Positions 43,633-51,376 of a DNA stretch of 64,000 bases are shown piece by piece. The first letter of the stretch is position 1. Every line of letters begins with the position of its first letter. Source of the stretch: an uncultured Rhodospirillales bacterium (GTDB lineage Bacteria > Pseudomonadota > Alphaproteobacteria > CAAGCB01 > CAG-977); contig CACYSU010000001.1 of NCBI GenBank assembly GCA_902777205.1, positions 147,832 to 211,831 on the forward strand. The letters run 5' to 3'. The notes beneath the pieces were generated by a model, which made no database searches, was not told the origin of the DNA, and worked only from the letters and a program-made list of their open reading frames with translations. Position numbers and translations under genes: made by a program.

Positions 43633-44756
43633 TATCCGGCCTCGCGCTGCAAAGTCAGAACGGCGTTGACGAACACCTGTTTTTGATCCAAATCGGGATC
43701 GGCAAAGGCGCGGCGCAGTCCGTCCGTCAAATCCATCAATTTCAAAACCGGAAAAACGGTTTGCAGCCGCCGCCGGACGGCGCCTTCGCCGGCGAAGATT
43801 TCCGCCGCGTCCTGTTTTTCGGCGCTGACGCAAACGTCGGTCAGCCATTGGATCAGCAGTGATTGCGCCGTTTTCAACACGTCCTTGTCTTTCAGCGATT
43901 TTTCCGCGAAATCGTACAGGCCGGACACCGACACCGCGGGAAATGCCGCGAAAAAGGAAACCAGCCGTTTAAACAGGGAAACGCCGTCCTGTTTGATCAA
44001 CGAAACCGCTTTGCCGGGGCTGCCCTCCGCCAAAAGGGAAAGCGTGCGCAGATCCGCGTCGGGGATATCTTCGCCCTTTGATTTAAGAAAATCGGATAAC
44101 GCGTTGCTTTCAAACGGTTTTACGGCCAGTTTTCGGCAGCGGGAACGGATCGTCGGCAACAGCTTTCCGACAACGTGGCTGATCAAAATGATGACTGTTT
44201 TTTCGGGCGGTTCTTCCAGTGATTTCAGCAGGGCGTTCGCCGCGTTCGGGTTCATATCGTCCGCCGAATCAATGATCATCACGCGCCACCCGTTGCCGCC
44301 GACCGTCAAATGCAGGAATGTTTCCGCCTCGCGAATGTCGGTTATCCGTATTTCGTCATAGCGTTTTCTGGCGCGTTCGATTTCCGGATCCAGCGGTTTT
44401 CCGGCGTCGATCAAGGCCTGACGGGCTTTCAATTCGTCTTCTTTCAACCCGCATTCAATGACTTTCAAGGCCGGATGGGAACGCTGGGCGACGGATCGGA
44501 AAACCGGATCGGTTTCCGGAACGGACAGCGTGGTCGGGCGGACGCCGAGCAAGTCGTTTTCCGGATCTGGCGCGGCAAGGATGAACCGCGCCAAGCGATA
44601 GGCCAGCGTGGCCTTTCCGATCCCCTTTGGACCGGCAAACAGCCACGAACCCGCCAGATGCCCGCTGTTCCACAGATCCAGCAACAGCTGCTGTTCGGCG
44701 TCGTGACCGGTCAGGTCGCTTTGTTCTTCCGGCGATTTCAGAAAAAAGCCGTCCAT
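43632..44756 (-). CDS. holB: DNA polymerase III subunit delta'
   Basis: A 374-residue AAA+ clamp-loader subunit. Walker A-like GPKGIGKATLAYRLA, the conserved MIIDSADDMNPNAANALLKSLEEPPEKTV and IRSRCRKL (SRC motif) identify it. The zinc module between Walker A and B is replaced by a linker (about residues 65-130), as in other alphaproteobacterial HolB proteins. ATG 44756 was chosen; a TTG six bases earlier also exists. It starts two bases after the tmk stop codon and is coupled to tatD. Confidence 0.94.
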   Translation of the reverse strand: MDGFFLKSPEEQSDLTGHDAEQQLLLDLWNSGHLAGSWLFAGPKGIGKATLAYRLARFILAAPDPENDLLGVRPTTLSVPETDPVFRSVAQRSHPALKVIECGLKEDELKARQALIDAGKPLDPEIERARKRYDEIRITDIREAETFLHLTVGGNGWRVMIIDSADDMNPNAANALLKSLEEPPEKTVIILISHVVGKLLPTIRSRCRKLAVKPFESNALSDFLKSKGEDIPDADLRTLSLLAEGSPGKAVSLIKQDGVSLFKRLVSFFAAFPAVSVSGLYDFAEKSLKDKDVLKTAQSLLIQWLTDVCVSAEKQDAAEIFAGEGAVRRRLQTVFPVLKLMDLTDGLRRAFADPDLDQKQVFVNAVLTLQREAG

Positions 44757-44758
44757 TA

Positions 44759-45400
44759 TCAAGCTTTCAACAGGCGCTGTTGAACCAATGCGGCAACCTG
44801 CGCGTGGATGCCGTCAATCGTGCCCGTCGCGTCAACGACGGCGCAGCGGTTCGGTTCCTTGGCGGCGATGTCCAAAAAGGCCTGACGCAAATTGCGGTGG
44901 AAATCCAGCCCCATTTTTTCATAACGGTTGACGGTCGCGTCGCGTCTCAACGCGCGTTCAACGCCGTGTTCGACGGGCATATCCAAAATGACCGTCAGAT
45001 CGGGCTTGAAATCGCCGACAACGGTTTGGTACAGGCTTTCCACCGTTTGCCGCCCCAATCCCTCGTCCGCGTAACCGAAACCCTGATAGGCCATCGTGGA
45101 ATCGGCAAAGCGGTCGCAAATGACCGTTTTCCCCTGTGCCAAAGCCGGCCAGACCGTGTTGACCAGATGATCGCGTCGCGCGGCGAACATCAACAACGCT
45201 TCCGTCATCACGTCCCAACGGCGGACGGCACCCTTGACAACCAGTTCACGGATCTCTTCGGCGCCGGCGGAACCGCCCGGTTCGCGCGTCAATTCGCAGG
45301 AAATCCCTTGTTTTTCCAGAAAACCGGCCAGCAAACGCGCTTGCGTCGATTTGCCGGTGCCCTCCCCGCCCTCAAACGTTATAAAGAAATTCCTTTTCAC
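44759..45400 (-). CDS. tmk: Thymidylate kinase
   Basis: A 213-residue enzyme phosphorylating dTMP to dTDP. P-loop EGGEGTGKSTQARLLA, DR motif VICDRFADSTMAYQG and a lid region near residues 145-160 are present. Length is typical. It sits directly upstream of holB (two-base gap) and nine bases after the D-Ala-D-Ala carboxypeptidase gene. Confidence 0.97.
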   Translation of the reverse strand: MKRNFFITFEGGEGTGKSTQARLLAGFLEKQGISCELTREPGGSAGAEEIRELVVKGAVRRWDVMTEALLMFAARRDHLVNTVWPALAQGKTVICDRFADSTMAYQGFGYADEGLGRQTVESLYQTVVGDFKPDLTVILDMPVEHGVERALRRDATVNRYEKMGLDFHRNLRQAFLDIAAKEPNRCAVVDATGTIDGIHAQVAALVQQRLLKA

Positions 45401-45409
45401 GCCGTCCCC

Positions 45410-46561
45410 TCAGTTGATGTTTTGGAACAGAAAGTATTTGATCAATTCTTTCAAACGGCCGAAATAGCCCAAGCGTTTAACGTCGTTCGCGGCGTACAAA
45501 TCGACCGTTTTTGAATCCTGATCCGGAATATCAACCGTCAAAGTGCCGATTTTCTGGCCCTTTTTAACGGGCGCGCTGACCGGTTTTTCATAAACGACTT
45601 TCGCTTTGACCTCTTTTTGCTTTCCTTTTTTCAAGGTCAGCACCATATTCTTGTCCGGAACGGCCGCGACGAAACGGTCGCCACCCAGCCAGACGGGAAC
45701 GTTGACGACCTTGACGCCCTTTTTCAAAACGGTGTAGTTGTCAAAATCCCTGAATCCCCACAGCATCAGCTTTTGCGCCTCTTCGCTGCGTTCTTTCATG
45801 GTTTTCAATCCGTTGATTACCATAATGATGCGGCGGCCGTTCTTTTTCGCCGAACCGACCAGCCCGTATCCCGAAACCGACGTGTGTCCCGTTTTAATGC
45901 CGTCGGCCATTCCGGGCATCAGAAACAACAACGGATTGCGGTTTTCCTGCTTGATTCCGTTGTAAGTGAATTCCTTTTCGGAATAAATGCCGTAGTAATC
46001 CGGAAATTCGCGAATAATCCGCGACGCCAAAACGGCCAGATCGCGCGGGGACATATAATGATCCGGATGCGGCCAACCGGTCGAATTGGCCATGTGCGTG
46101 TCGTTCAGTCCCAATTCCGAAGCCTTTTCATTCGCCAGTTCGACGAATTCGGATTCCGTGCCGGCAATGTTTTCGGCGGCCGTGATGCACGCGTCGTTGC
46201 CCGATTGGACGATGATGCCGCGCAGCAAATCGCGCAGTTTCACCTTGTCCCCGATTTTCAAAAACATCGTCGAACTGCCGGTTTTCGCGCCGCCTTTGCG
46301 CCACGCGTTTTCGCTGACGATGAATTCGTCGTCCATGTTCAGCGCGCCGTCTTTCAACCGTTCAAAAATCATATAAGCCGTCATCAGCTTGCTCATCGAC
46401 GCGGGGGGCATCCGTTCGTCGGCCTTTTTGTCAAAGAAAACGGTTCCCGTGTCGAAATCCATCAAAACGACGTTTTTCGCCTTGGTTTCAATGGCGGCGG
46501 CCGGCGTTGAAAAAGCGCCGAACGTGAAAACGGTTAAAAGCAGCAGAGATTTAAATTTCAT
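45410..46561 (-). CDS. D-alanyl-D-alanine carboxypeptidase (PBP5/6 family)
   Basis: A 383-residue penicillin-binding protein that trims pentapeptide stems. Signal peptide of about 24 residues (ending PAAA). Catalytic SxxK is in MPPASMSKLM, SxN in QSGNDA, and KTG in IKTGHTSVSG. The C-terminal PBP5 beta domain (about 285-365) is followed by an amphipathic helix (YFGRLKELIKYF) that would anchor the protein to the inner membrane. AAGGATCGG is the ribosome site. It lies 12 bp after rlpA on the same strand. Confidence 0.95.
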   Translation of the reverse strand: MKFKSLLLLTVFTFGAFSTPAAAIETKAKNVVLMDFDTGTVFFDKKADERMPPASMSKLMTAYMIFERLKDGALNMDDEFIVSENAWRKGGAKTGSSTMFLKIGDKVKLRDLLRGIIVQSGNDACITAAENIAGTESEFVELANEKASELGLNDTHMANSTGWPHPDHYMSPRDLAVLASRIIREFPDYYGIYSEKEFTYNGIKQENRNPLLFLMPGMADGIKTGHTSVSGYGLVGSAKKNGRRIIMVINGLKTMKERSEEAQKLMLWGFRDFDNYTVLKKGVKVVNVPVWLGGDRFVAAVPDKNMVLTLKKGKQKEVKAKVVYEKPVSAPVKKGQKIGTLTVDIPDQDSKTVDLYAANDVKRLGYFGRLKELIKYFLFQNIN

Positions 46562-46573
46562 AACCGATCCTTA

Positions 46574-47725
46574 TCAAAACGCGTTGTCCAACCGGCGGCC
46601 GGCGGTGATGCCGCCCTTTTCTTCAACCAAGCGGGCGTCCGCAATGCCGTTTGCCGTGACTTTGTCCATGGTTTCCAACGCTTTTTTCGCGCTGTCGGGC
46701 CCTAAGCGCACACGGTACAGCGTTTTGGCGTTGACCGTCACGGGTAAAATGACGGCGGAACCGAAACGCGCCACTTTCGCGCGCATCTTTTCGGCGTTTT
46801 CCAAACTGCCGAACGCGCCAACCTGAACGTAATAGCCGGGGGCGACCGTCGCGGCCGTTTTAACGGGAGCCGTTTTTTTAGTCGGAGCGGGCTTTTTCTT
46901 TTCCGCCTGTTTTTTCGGGGCAGGCGCCGGTTTCGGCGTGTCGGCGACGACGGTTTTCTGCGCCTGCGCCTGTGTCATATCCTCGTCCCAATCATTGTAT
47001 TCGGCCGTCGAACTTGTCGTTGCGGAGGCCGACGCCACCAGCGGCGCGTCCGTCGCGGCCAAAGCGGGCGGCGGATTGGCCAAACGCGGATAGTTTGTCG
47101 AATATCCCAAGTTTTTCGGTTTGGCGACCGGTTCCTGCGCCGCGGCGGCCGGTTCGGCGGCCAAAGGAACGCCGGCGGAACCGGAGGATTTTCCGGCGGC
47201 GGCCAGCAATTCCTCTTTCAGCTTTTTGCTTTCCTCCGGCAGGATCTCGACCTGAACCTGCGTCGTTCCCTGCTCTTCAAACCCCAGCAACTGCGCGGCG
47301 CGTTTGGACACGTCGATCACGCGGTTGTTGACGAAAGGCCCGCGGTCGTTGACGCGCAGAACCAGCGAACGGTTGTTTTGCAAATTGGTGACGCGCACGA
47401 TGCTGGGCAAAGGCAACGTCCTGTGGGCGGCGGTCAGCCCGTGCATATCATATACTTCGCCGTTGGCGGTGATGCCGTTGTGAAAATCGGGGCCGTACCA
47501 CGACGAAATGCCGATTTCCTTGTAATTGTAATCTTCTTTGGGGATGTACCACAGCCCGCCCACCTGATACGGATTGCCGATCTTGTAATATCCGGCCGTT
47601 CCGGCGGCGGCGTTTTGTTTGGCGGGGCCCGCGGCGGCGGAGGAAAAGACCTGCGAATTGTCCGTGCAGGCCGCCACGACGGTCAGAGCTGTTGATAAAA
47701 AGAACACTTTTGCAAACGAATTCAT
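46574..47725 (-). CDS. rlpA: Septal ring lytic transglycosylase RlpA-like lipoprotein
   Basis: A 383-residue lipoprotein (signal with lipobox VAAC). The double-psi beta-barrel (about residues 70-165) includes EIGISSWYGPDFHNGITANGE, LTAAHRTLPLPSIVRVTNLQN and RVNDRGPFVNNRVIDVSKRAA, the classic RlpA core with its catalytic-site aspartate. A long Ala/Pro/Lys/Thr linker leads to a C-terminal SPOR domain (about 300-380, YYVQVGAFGSLENAEKM) that binds denuded septal glycan. It would act in cell separation together with the carboxypeptidase and MltB enzymes beside it. Confidence 0.94.
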   Translation of the reverse strand: MNSFAKVFFLSTALTVVAACTDNSQVFSSAAAGPAKQNAAAGTAGYYKIGNPYQVGGLWYIPKEDYNYKEIGISSWYGPDFHNGITANGEVYDMHGLTAAHRTLPLPSIVRVTNLQNNRSLVLRVNDRGPFVNNRVIDVSKRAAQLLGFEEQGTTQVQVEILPEESKKLKEELLAAAGKSSGSAGVPLAAEPAAAAQEPVAKPKNLGYSTNYPRLANPPPALAATDAPLVASASATTSSTAEYNDWDEDMTQAQAQKTVVADTPKPAPAPKKQAEKKKPAPTKKTAPVKTAATVAPGYYVQVGAFGSLENAEKMRAKVARFGSAVILPVTVNAKTLYRVRLGPDSAKKALETMDKVTANGIADARLVEEKGGITAGRRLDNAF

Positions 47726-47811
47726 TTTTCCTACATCCTTTCGCTATCGGGCAGAATAGCTGGTCGCCGCGCCGGAATCAAGAAAGATACTTCAGTTTTT
47801 TTAGGGCGCCG

Positions 47812-49428
47812 TTAGCGTTTTTTTAACCTCTTGTCGGGAACGCCCGCCTCAACTGTCCGCTTAACCGCGCTTTTTTGCCGCCGTTTTTCCTTTTTCGCCT
47901 TTTGCCGCTGTTTCTTTTGAGCCTTTTGCCGCGCTTTTTTCAACGCCTCCTGCCGTTCCTTTTCCAGCCGCAGGTTTTCTTTGACCAACGGGTCGCGGTC
48001 GCCGTTTTCCAAATTCCGCGCGAACTGGACGCGCATTTTTTCCAGCAAAGTCCGGTTGACCGCGTCGGACGAAATGCCGTACACGCGTTTATACAGCTCG
48101 ATGCCTTTCATCGTGGAACGCCCCAGTTTGCCGTCAACGGGGCCGACGTAATAGTCCCCTTTGGCCAAAATCTTTTGCATTTCAACGATTTCGTCAAACG
48201 TCAGCTTGTCCCGTTTTGCGCCGCCGCTGACCGCCAGACGCATGAAATGCAGCAGGGACGCGCCGGCGTACCCGTCGGCGGGCAATCCGTACATGGATTG
48301 GAATTTGCGGACGGCTTCGCGGCTTTTTCGCCCCAAAACGCCGTCGATGTCGCCGTCGTACAGCTTCATTTTCGTCAGCAGTTCCTGCACTTCCTGCGCG
48401 TTTTCAAGGGTGAAGGACGGACCGCGCTGAAAATACTTTTTGGAAAATTGAGATTTGCCTTGAATCCTGTCCGCCAGATGGCCGACGGAAACGGCGTACA
48501 AAACCGACCGGTTCCATTTCAAAATAACCCTGAAATTGGAAAAGGTCAGAAACGCGGGACCGTGTATCCCCGCCGGCAAAAACAGCTCGGCCTGCGTGGA
48601 CGGCGGTTCGGCGACGGGCGCGCCGTCCGCGAAAACGATGCCGTCGGCCATCCATTCCCGCAAGGTCTTCTTGCGTTCGATCAAGTCCCAATCGAATTTT
48701 TTCGGCAGCAAAACCTCCCTGCCCCAACCGACCGCGGGATTCCACCCCTCGGACGACAGGTAGTTCGCCGCCGACGCCAGCGCGTCCGGCAGGCTGTCCC
48801 ACAAATCGACCTGTCCGTCGCCGTCGTAATCCGTCCCGAAATGCCGGAACGTGGACGGCATAAACTGAAAATTGCCGAACGCGCCCGCCCACGACCCTTT
48901 CATCCGGTCGGCGGACAGGCCGTTTTGAACCATATGCACCCCGTGCATCAGCTCGGCTCTGAAAAAATCGGGCCGCCGCGTGTCATAGGCCAGCGTCGCC
49001 AAAGCGCTGATCGTCGGGTATTCGCCTTTCGCCGCGCCGAAATTCGTTTCCATTCCCCAAAACGCCAGCAGATAATTGGCGGGGACTTTGTATTTTTTTT
49101 CGATTTCACGCAGCAATCGGGCGTGTTCCGTCATCAACTTCTGCGCCTTTTTGATCCGCAGGGTGTTAATGGCGTTGTCGATGTAGGTTTGAAAATCGCG
49201 CCGGAATTCCGGTTGTTTGCGATCCAGCGCGATCACGGCCGGTTCCAGTTTCAACGATTGGAACGCGCGATCCAGCGTCTGGGCGGAAACGCCGTTTTCG
49301 ACGGCTTCCCTGCGAAATTCCTCAACCCATTCGTCAAAGGTCAAATCCATACCGGCCGCCGGCGCCGGAAAGGACGGGACGGTTAAGGCGGAACAAAGAA
49401 AAACCCCGTATTTCAGCCAAAACTTCAT
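47812..49428 (-). CDS. Lytic murein transglycosylase, MltB family, with peptidoglycan-binding repeats
   Basis: A 538-residue exported enzyme. Signal peptide (residues 1-24). The MltB/SLT domain (about 30-320) has the catalytic glutamate in LAFWGMETNFGAAKGEYPT, then GSWAGAFGNFQFMPSTF and YDGDGQVDLWDSLPDALASAANYL. Two peptidoglycan-binding (PG_binding_1-type) units follow (about 350-405 and 430-480: YDGDIDGVLGRKSREAVRKFQ; VGPVDGKLGRSTMKGIELYK). The last 60 residues are extremely Lys/Arg-rich (KKARQKAQKKQRQKAKKEK), unusual and perhaps binding teichoic-like acids, nucleic acid or the acidic envelope. Confidence 0.93.
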   Translation of the reverse strand: MKFWLKYGVFLCSALTVPSFPAPAAGMDLTFDEWVEEFRREAVENGVSAQTLDRAFQSLKLEPAVIALDRKQPEFRRDFQTYIDNAINTLRIKKAQKLMTEHARLLREIEKKYKVPANYLLAFWGMETNFGAAKGEYPTISALATLAYDTRRPDFFRAELMHGVHMVQNGLSADRMKGSWAGAFGNFQFMPSTFRHFGTDYDGDGQVDLWDSLPDALASAANYLSSEGWNPAVGWGREVLLPKKFDWDLIERKKTLREWMADGIVFADGAPVAEPPSTQAELFLPAGIHGPAFLTFSNFRVILKWNRSVLYAVSVGHLADRIQGKSQFSKKYFQRGPSFTLENAQEVQELLTKMKLYDGDIDGVLGRKSREAVRKFQSMYGLPADGYAGASLLHFMRLAVSGGAKRDKLTFDEIVEMQKILAKGDYYVGPVDGKLGRSTMKGIELYKRVYGISSDAVNRTLLEKMRVQFARNLENGDRDPLVKENLRLEKERQEALKKARQKAQKKQRQKAKKEKRRQKSAVKRTVEAGVPDKRLKKR

Positions 49429-49500
49429 CAGGACGAATCTTTCAAAAAAGGTCGATTCATTATTATGAAAAAGACGTTATTTTTTCGTTAATCACGGAAA

Positions 49501-49531
49501 AACGCCCTCTCCGGTCAACGAAAAGGGCGTT
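49501..49531 (-). terminator. Terminator after the coiled-coil protein gene
   Basis: AACGCCCT and AGGGCGTT form a perfect eight-base stem with a 15-base loop, 22 bases past the stop of the gene at 49553-50236; a short T run follows on the minus strand. Confidence 0.6.
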
Positions 49532-49552
49532 TGAAACAAAGGCGCGCCGGAA

Positions 49553-50236
49553 TTATTTTCCGGACAGTTCGCGCATTTTTTTATACAAAATCAAAGCGTT
49601 GACATACGCTTCCATTGTCGCGGCCGTCAGCTTGACATCGCCGTTTTCAACAAAAACGGTCAACCGGCCGGCCGTTTCCCCGCGCGGCGGCAGCAGGGAA
49701 AACGATTTGACGCCGGAAACCGGATGAATATCGGCCAAAAACTGATCCGATTGTTTGGTAAAAGCGTAGAACGTCTTGTCGGACAAAACGGTATAGACCG
49801 GATCGGCGGCCGTTCCGAATTTTCCTTTGAAAACAATCCGTTCGCCAGCGGCCACGTCGCTTAAAACCGCCTTGATGACGGACGGCAGGTCTTCGGGCGC
49901 GGCGGCGGCCTTGGCAAACAAAGCTTTCATTTCCTCGCCGGACACGCTTTCGCGCGGCGGGACGGCGGTTTCAGCCTTTCCGGCATTCAATTCGGCCGCC
50001 TTGTCCTTGACTTCGTTGACTTTTTGCTTGGCCATTTCCGTCAATTCCTTAACGTCGATGTTTTTAGCTTTTTCCGCCAGCTCTTTCACGTCCAAGTTCT
50101 TGGCCTTTTCCGCCAAACCGCCCAAAAAGCCGGTCAGTTTTTTACCGACTTCCTGCGCCTTTGCGGCGGCTTCCGATTTCGGATCGGCCGTCGGCTGCGC
50201 TTGTTGCACCGGCTGCGCCTGCGCTTCGTCTGTCAT
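49553..50236 (-). CDS. Hypothetical cytoplasmic protein with internal LDVKEL-type repeats
   Basis: A 227-residue soluble protein. The first 30 residues are Ala/Gln/Pro-rich. Residues 32-80 contain near-tandem 11-12-residue units (LGGLAEKAKNLDVKELAEKAK, then NIDVKELTEMAKQKV) likely forming an extended helix or coiled coil. The rest (about 105-227) is a mixed alpha/beta domain with GERIVFKGKFG and AFTKQSDQFLADIHPVSGVKSF, reminiscent of PH-like/YcxB-type lipid or protein binding folds but not assigned. Start ATG 50236 with GGAGGGA upstream; an in-frame TTG 15 bases earlier overlaps that site. It is a single-gene unit. Confidence 0.65.
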   Translation of the reverse strand: MTDEAQAQPVQQAQPTADPKSEAAAKAQEVGKKLTGFLGGLAEKAKNLDVKELAEKAKNIDVKELTEMAKQKVNEVKDKAAELNAGKAETAVPPRESVSGEEMKALFAKAAAAPEDLPSVIKAVLSDVAAGERIVFKGKFGTAADPVYTVLSDKTFYAFTKQSDQFLADIHPVSGVKSFSLLPPRGETAGRLTVFVENGDVKLTAATMEAYVNALILYKKMRELSGK

Positions 50237-50441
50237 GGGATGTCCCTCCAATCAGTTAAAAGATGAGGGTATTTTGGCATTTTTCAACGCTTTTTTCAAG
50301 GGAGTGAATGAGCGTTATTGTTGATATTTTAGGTTAGGAAGCTTGCTTAACATATTGTTTTTAATAAAAATGCCGTTTTATAAAAAACATTCCGGAATAT
50401 CTTGATTTTTGCCGCGAAATATCGGAAAATGCGATTACCAC

Positions 50442-50531
50442 GGATGGATGGCAGAGCGGTTGAATGCACCGGTCTTGAAAACCGGCGACTCTTTACGGAG
50501 TTCGTGAGTTCGAATCTCACTCCATCCGCCA
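50442..50531 (+). tRNA. tRNA-Ser (UGA)
   Basis: Acceptor stem GGATGGA pairs with TCCATCC before discriminator G and an encoded CCA. The anticodon stem CCGGT/ACCGG encloses loop CTTGAAA with anticodon TGA, which reads UCA. A long variable arm (CGACTC ... GAGTTCG) and the T-loop GTTCGAATC are typical for tRNA-Ser. A strong terminator follows at once. Confidence 0.97.
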
Positions 50532-50568
50532 TACTGAAAAATCCCCCTTTGTGGGGATTTTTCAGTAT
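50531..50568 (+). terminator. Terminator of the tRNA-Ser gene
   Basis: ATACTGAAAAATCCCC and GGGGATTTTTCAGTAT form a 16-bp perfect stem with a six-base loop, beginning at the terminal A of the tRNA. The T run of the descending arm provides the release signal. Confidence 0.8.
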
Positions 50569-50591
50569 GAAGAGATAAAAGCGTGAGATAA

Positions 50592-50760
50592 GAACTCACG
50601 AAGTGAGTTCGGTCGCCGCAGGCACCCGCTAAGCGAAAACAGCGTTGCTGTTTTCGTCTGCAAGGGCAATGAGCCTAGCTTCTGTCAAGCGTCAGCGCAG
50701 GCGGAAGCTTTAGGCGGAATTGCGCGCAGGCCGGAACGGCCGAGCGTCCCCTTTAAGGGG
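50592..50760. repeat. Chain of small perfect hairpins downstream of tRNA-Ser
   Basis: Within 170 non-coding bases there are at least five inverted repeats: GAACTCAC-gaa-GTGAGTTC (50592-50610), CGAAAACAGC-gtt-GCTGTTTTCG (50634-50656), GCCTA.GCTTC with GAAGC..TAGGC (50672-50715), GGCCG-gaa-CGGCC (50729-50741) and CCCCTTTAAGGGG (50748-50760). Three have three-base loops. The arrangement resembles clustered palindromic elements (REP/BIME-like) or a folded RNA. No open frame crosses it. Confidence 0.55.
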
Positions 50761-50803
50761 TGAGCAAAGCGAACGAACGGACGCACGGGAAAACGGCGTT
50801 CCG

Positions 50804-51361
50804 TTACAATTCGATCCTGACCCAAGTGAACAGGACGTTGAACATATTGTACGGCCCCGGAATGTATGTGGTTTGCAGGGAAAACTTTTTATACTGCATC
50901 CCGAAAACCGGCAACGGAACGGGCAACGGCAGATAGTTGTAATCGTCGCGCATCGTGACGCCCAGCGTGAACCCCGCGCCGACGGAAAAGTTTTTATCCC
51001 TGTCGATGTAATAATTCCATTGACGCAGATAACCGAAAATGGGTTCGGGTTTGCTGTGGGAATCGCTGAACACCATAAAATACAAGCCGCGCATCACGTC
51101 GTCTTTGTAATAATGTTTTTCGACGCCGATCCCCCACGGCATTTCGTTGTAGGAATCCGTTTTCTTTTTATCGTACATTTCCCGATTGTGCCAAGTGTTG
51201 ACCGGCAAATACAGATCCCAATCCTCGGACGCCCAAATCCCGTCAATGTCGTTCGTAAAAACGGTGGAAATCTCCGCCATTGTTTTCGCGCGCGCCGTTT
51301 CGACGGACACCAGCAAAACCGCGGCCGCCGACAGAACACGCATTAACAACGGATGTTTCAT
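50804..51361 (-). CDS. pagP: Lipid A palmitoyltransferase PagP
   Basis: A 185-residue outer-membrane enzyme that moves palmitate from phospholipid to lipid A. Signal peptide of about 25 residues (ending ARAK), then an amphipathic helix and an eight-strand barrel. Landmarks match PagP closely: WDLYLPVNTWHNREMYD, KTDSYNEMPWGIG, GLYFMVFSDSHSKPEP, AGFTLGVTMRDDYNYLPLPVPLP and TYIPGPYN. The catalytic residues H58, D100 and S101 are present (E. coli mature H33, D76, S77). It lies 15 bp after parC, so may ride on its transcript. PagP is mostly known from gamma- and betaproteobacteria, making its presence here notable. Confidence 0.93.
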   Translation of the reverse strand: MKHPLLMRVLSAAAVLLVSVETARAKTMAEISTVFTNDIDGIWASEDWDLYLPVNTWHNREMYDKKKTDSYNEMPWGIGVEKHYYKDDVMRGLYFMVFSDSHSKPEPIFGYLRQWNYYIDRDKNFSVGAGFTLGVTMRDDYNYLPLPVPLPVFGMQYKKFSLQTTYIPGPYNMFNVLFTWVRIEL

Positions 51362-51376
51362 TGCGCCCGATCCGGA

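Noticed and set aside
50347-50532. 61-codon minus-strand frame across the tRNA-Ser gene
   Set aside because: It is the complement of a clear tRNA and a favourite false annotation.
50592-50760. CRISPR array after tRNA-Ser
   Set aside because: The inverted repeats differ in sequence and spacing; there is no direct repeat unit or cas gene.
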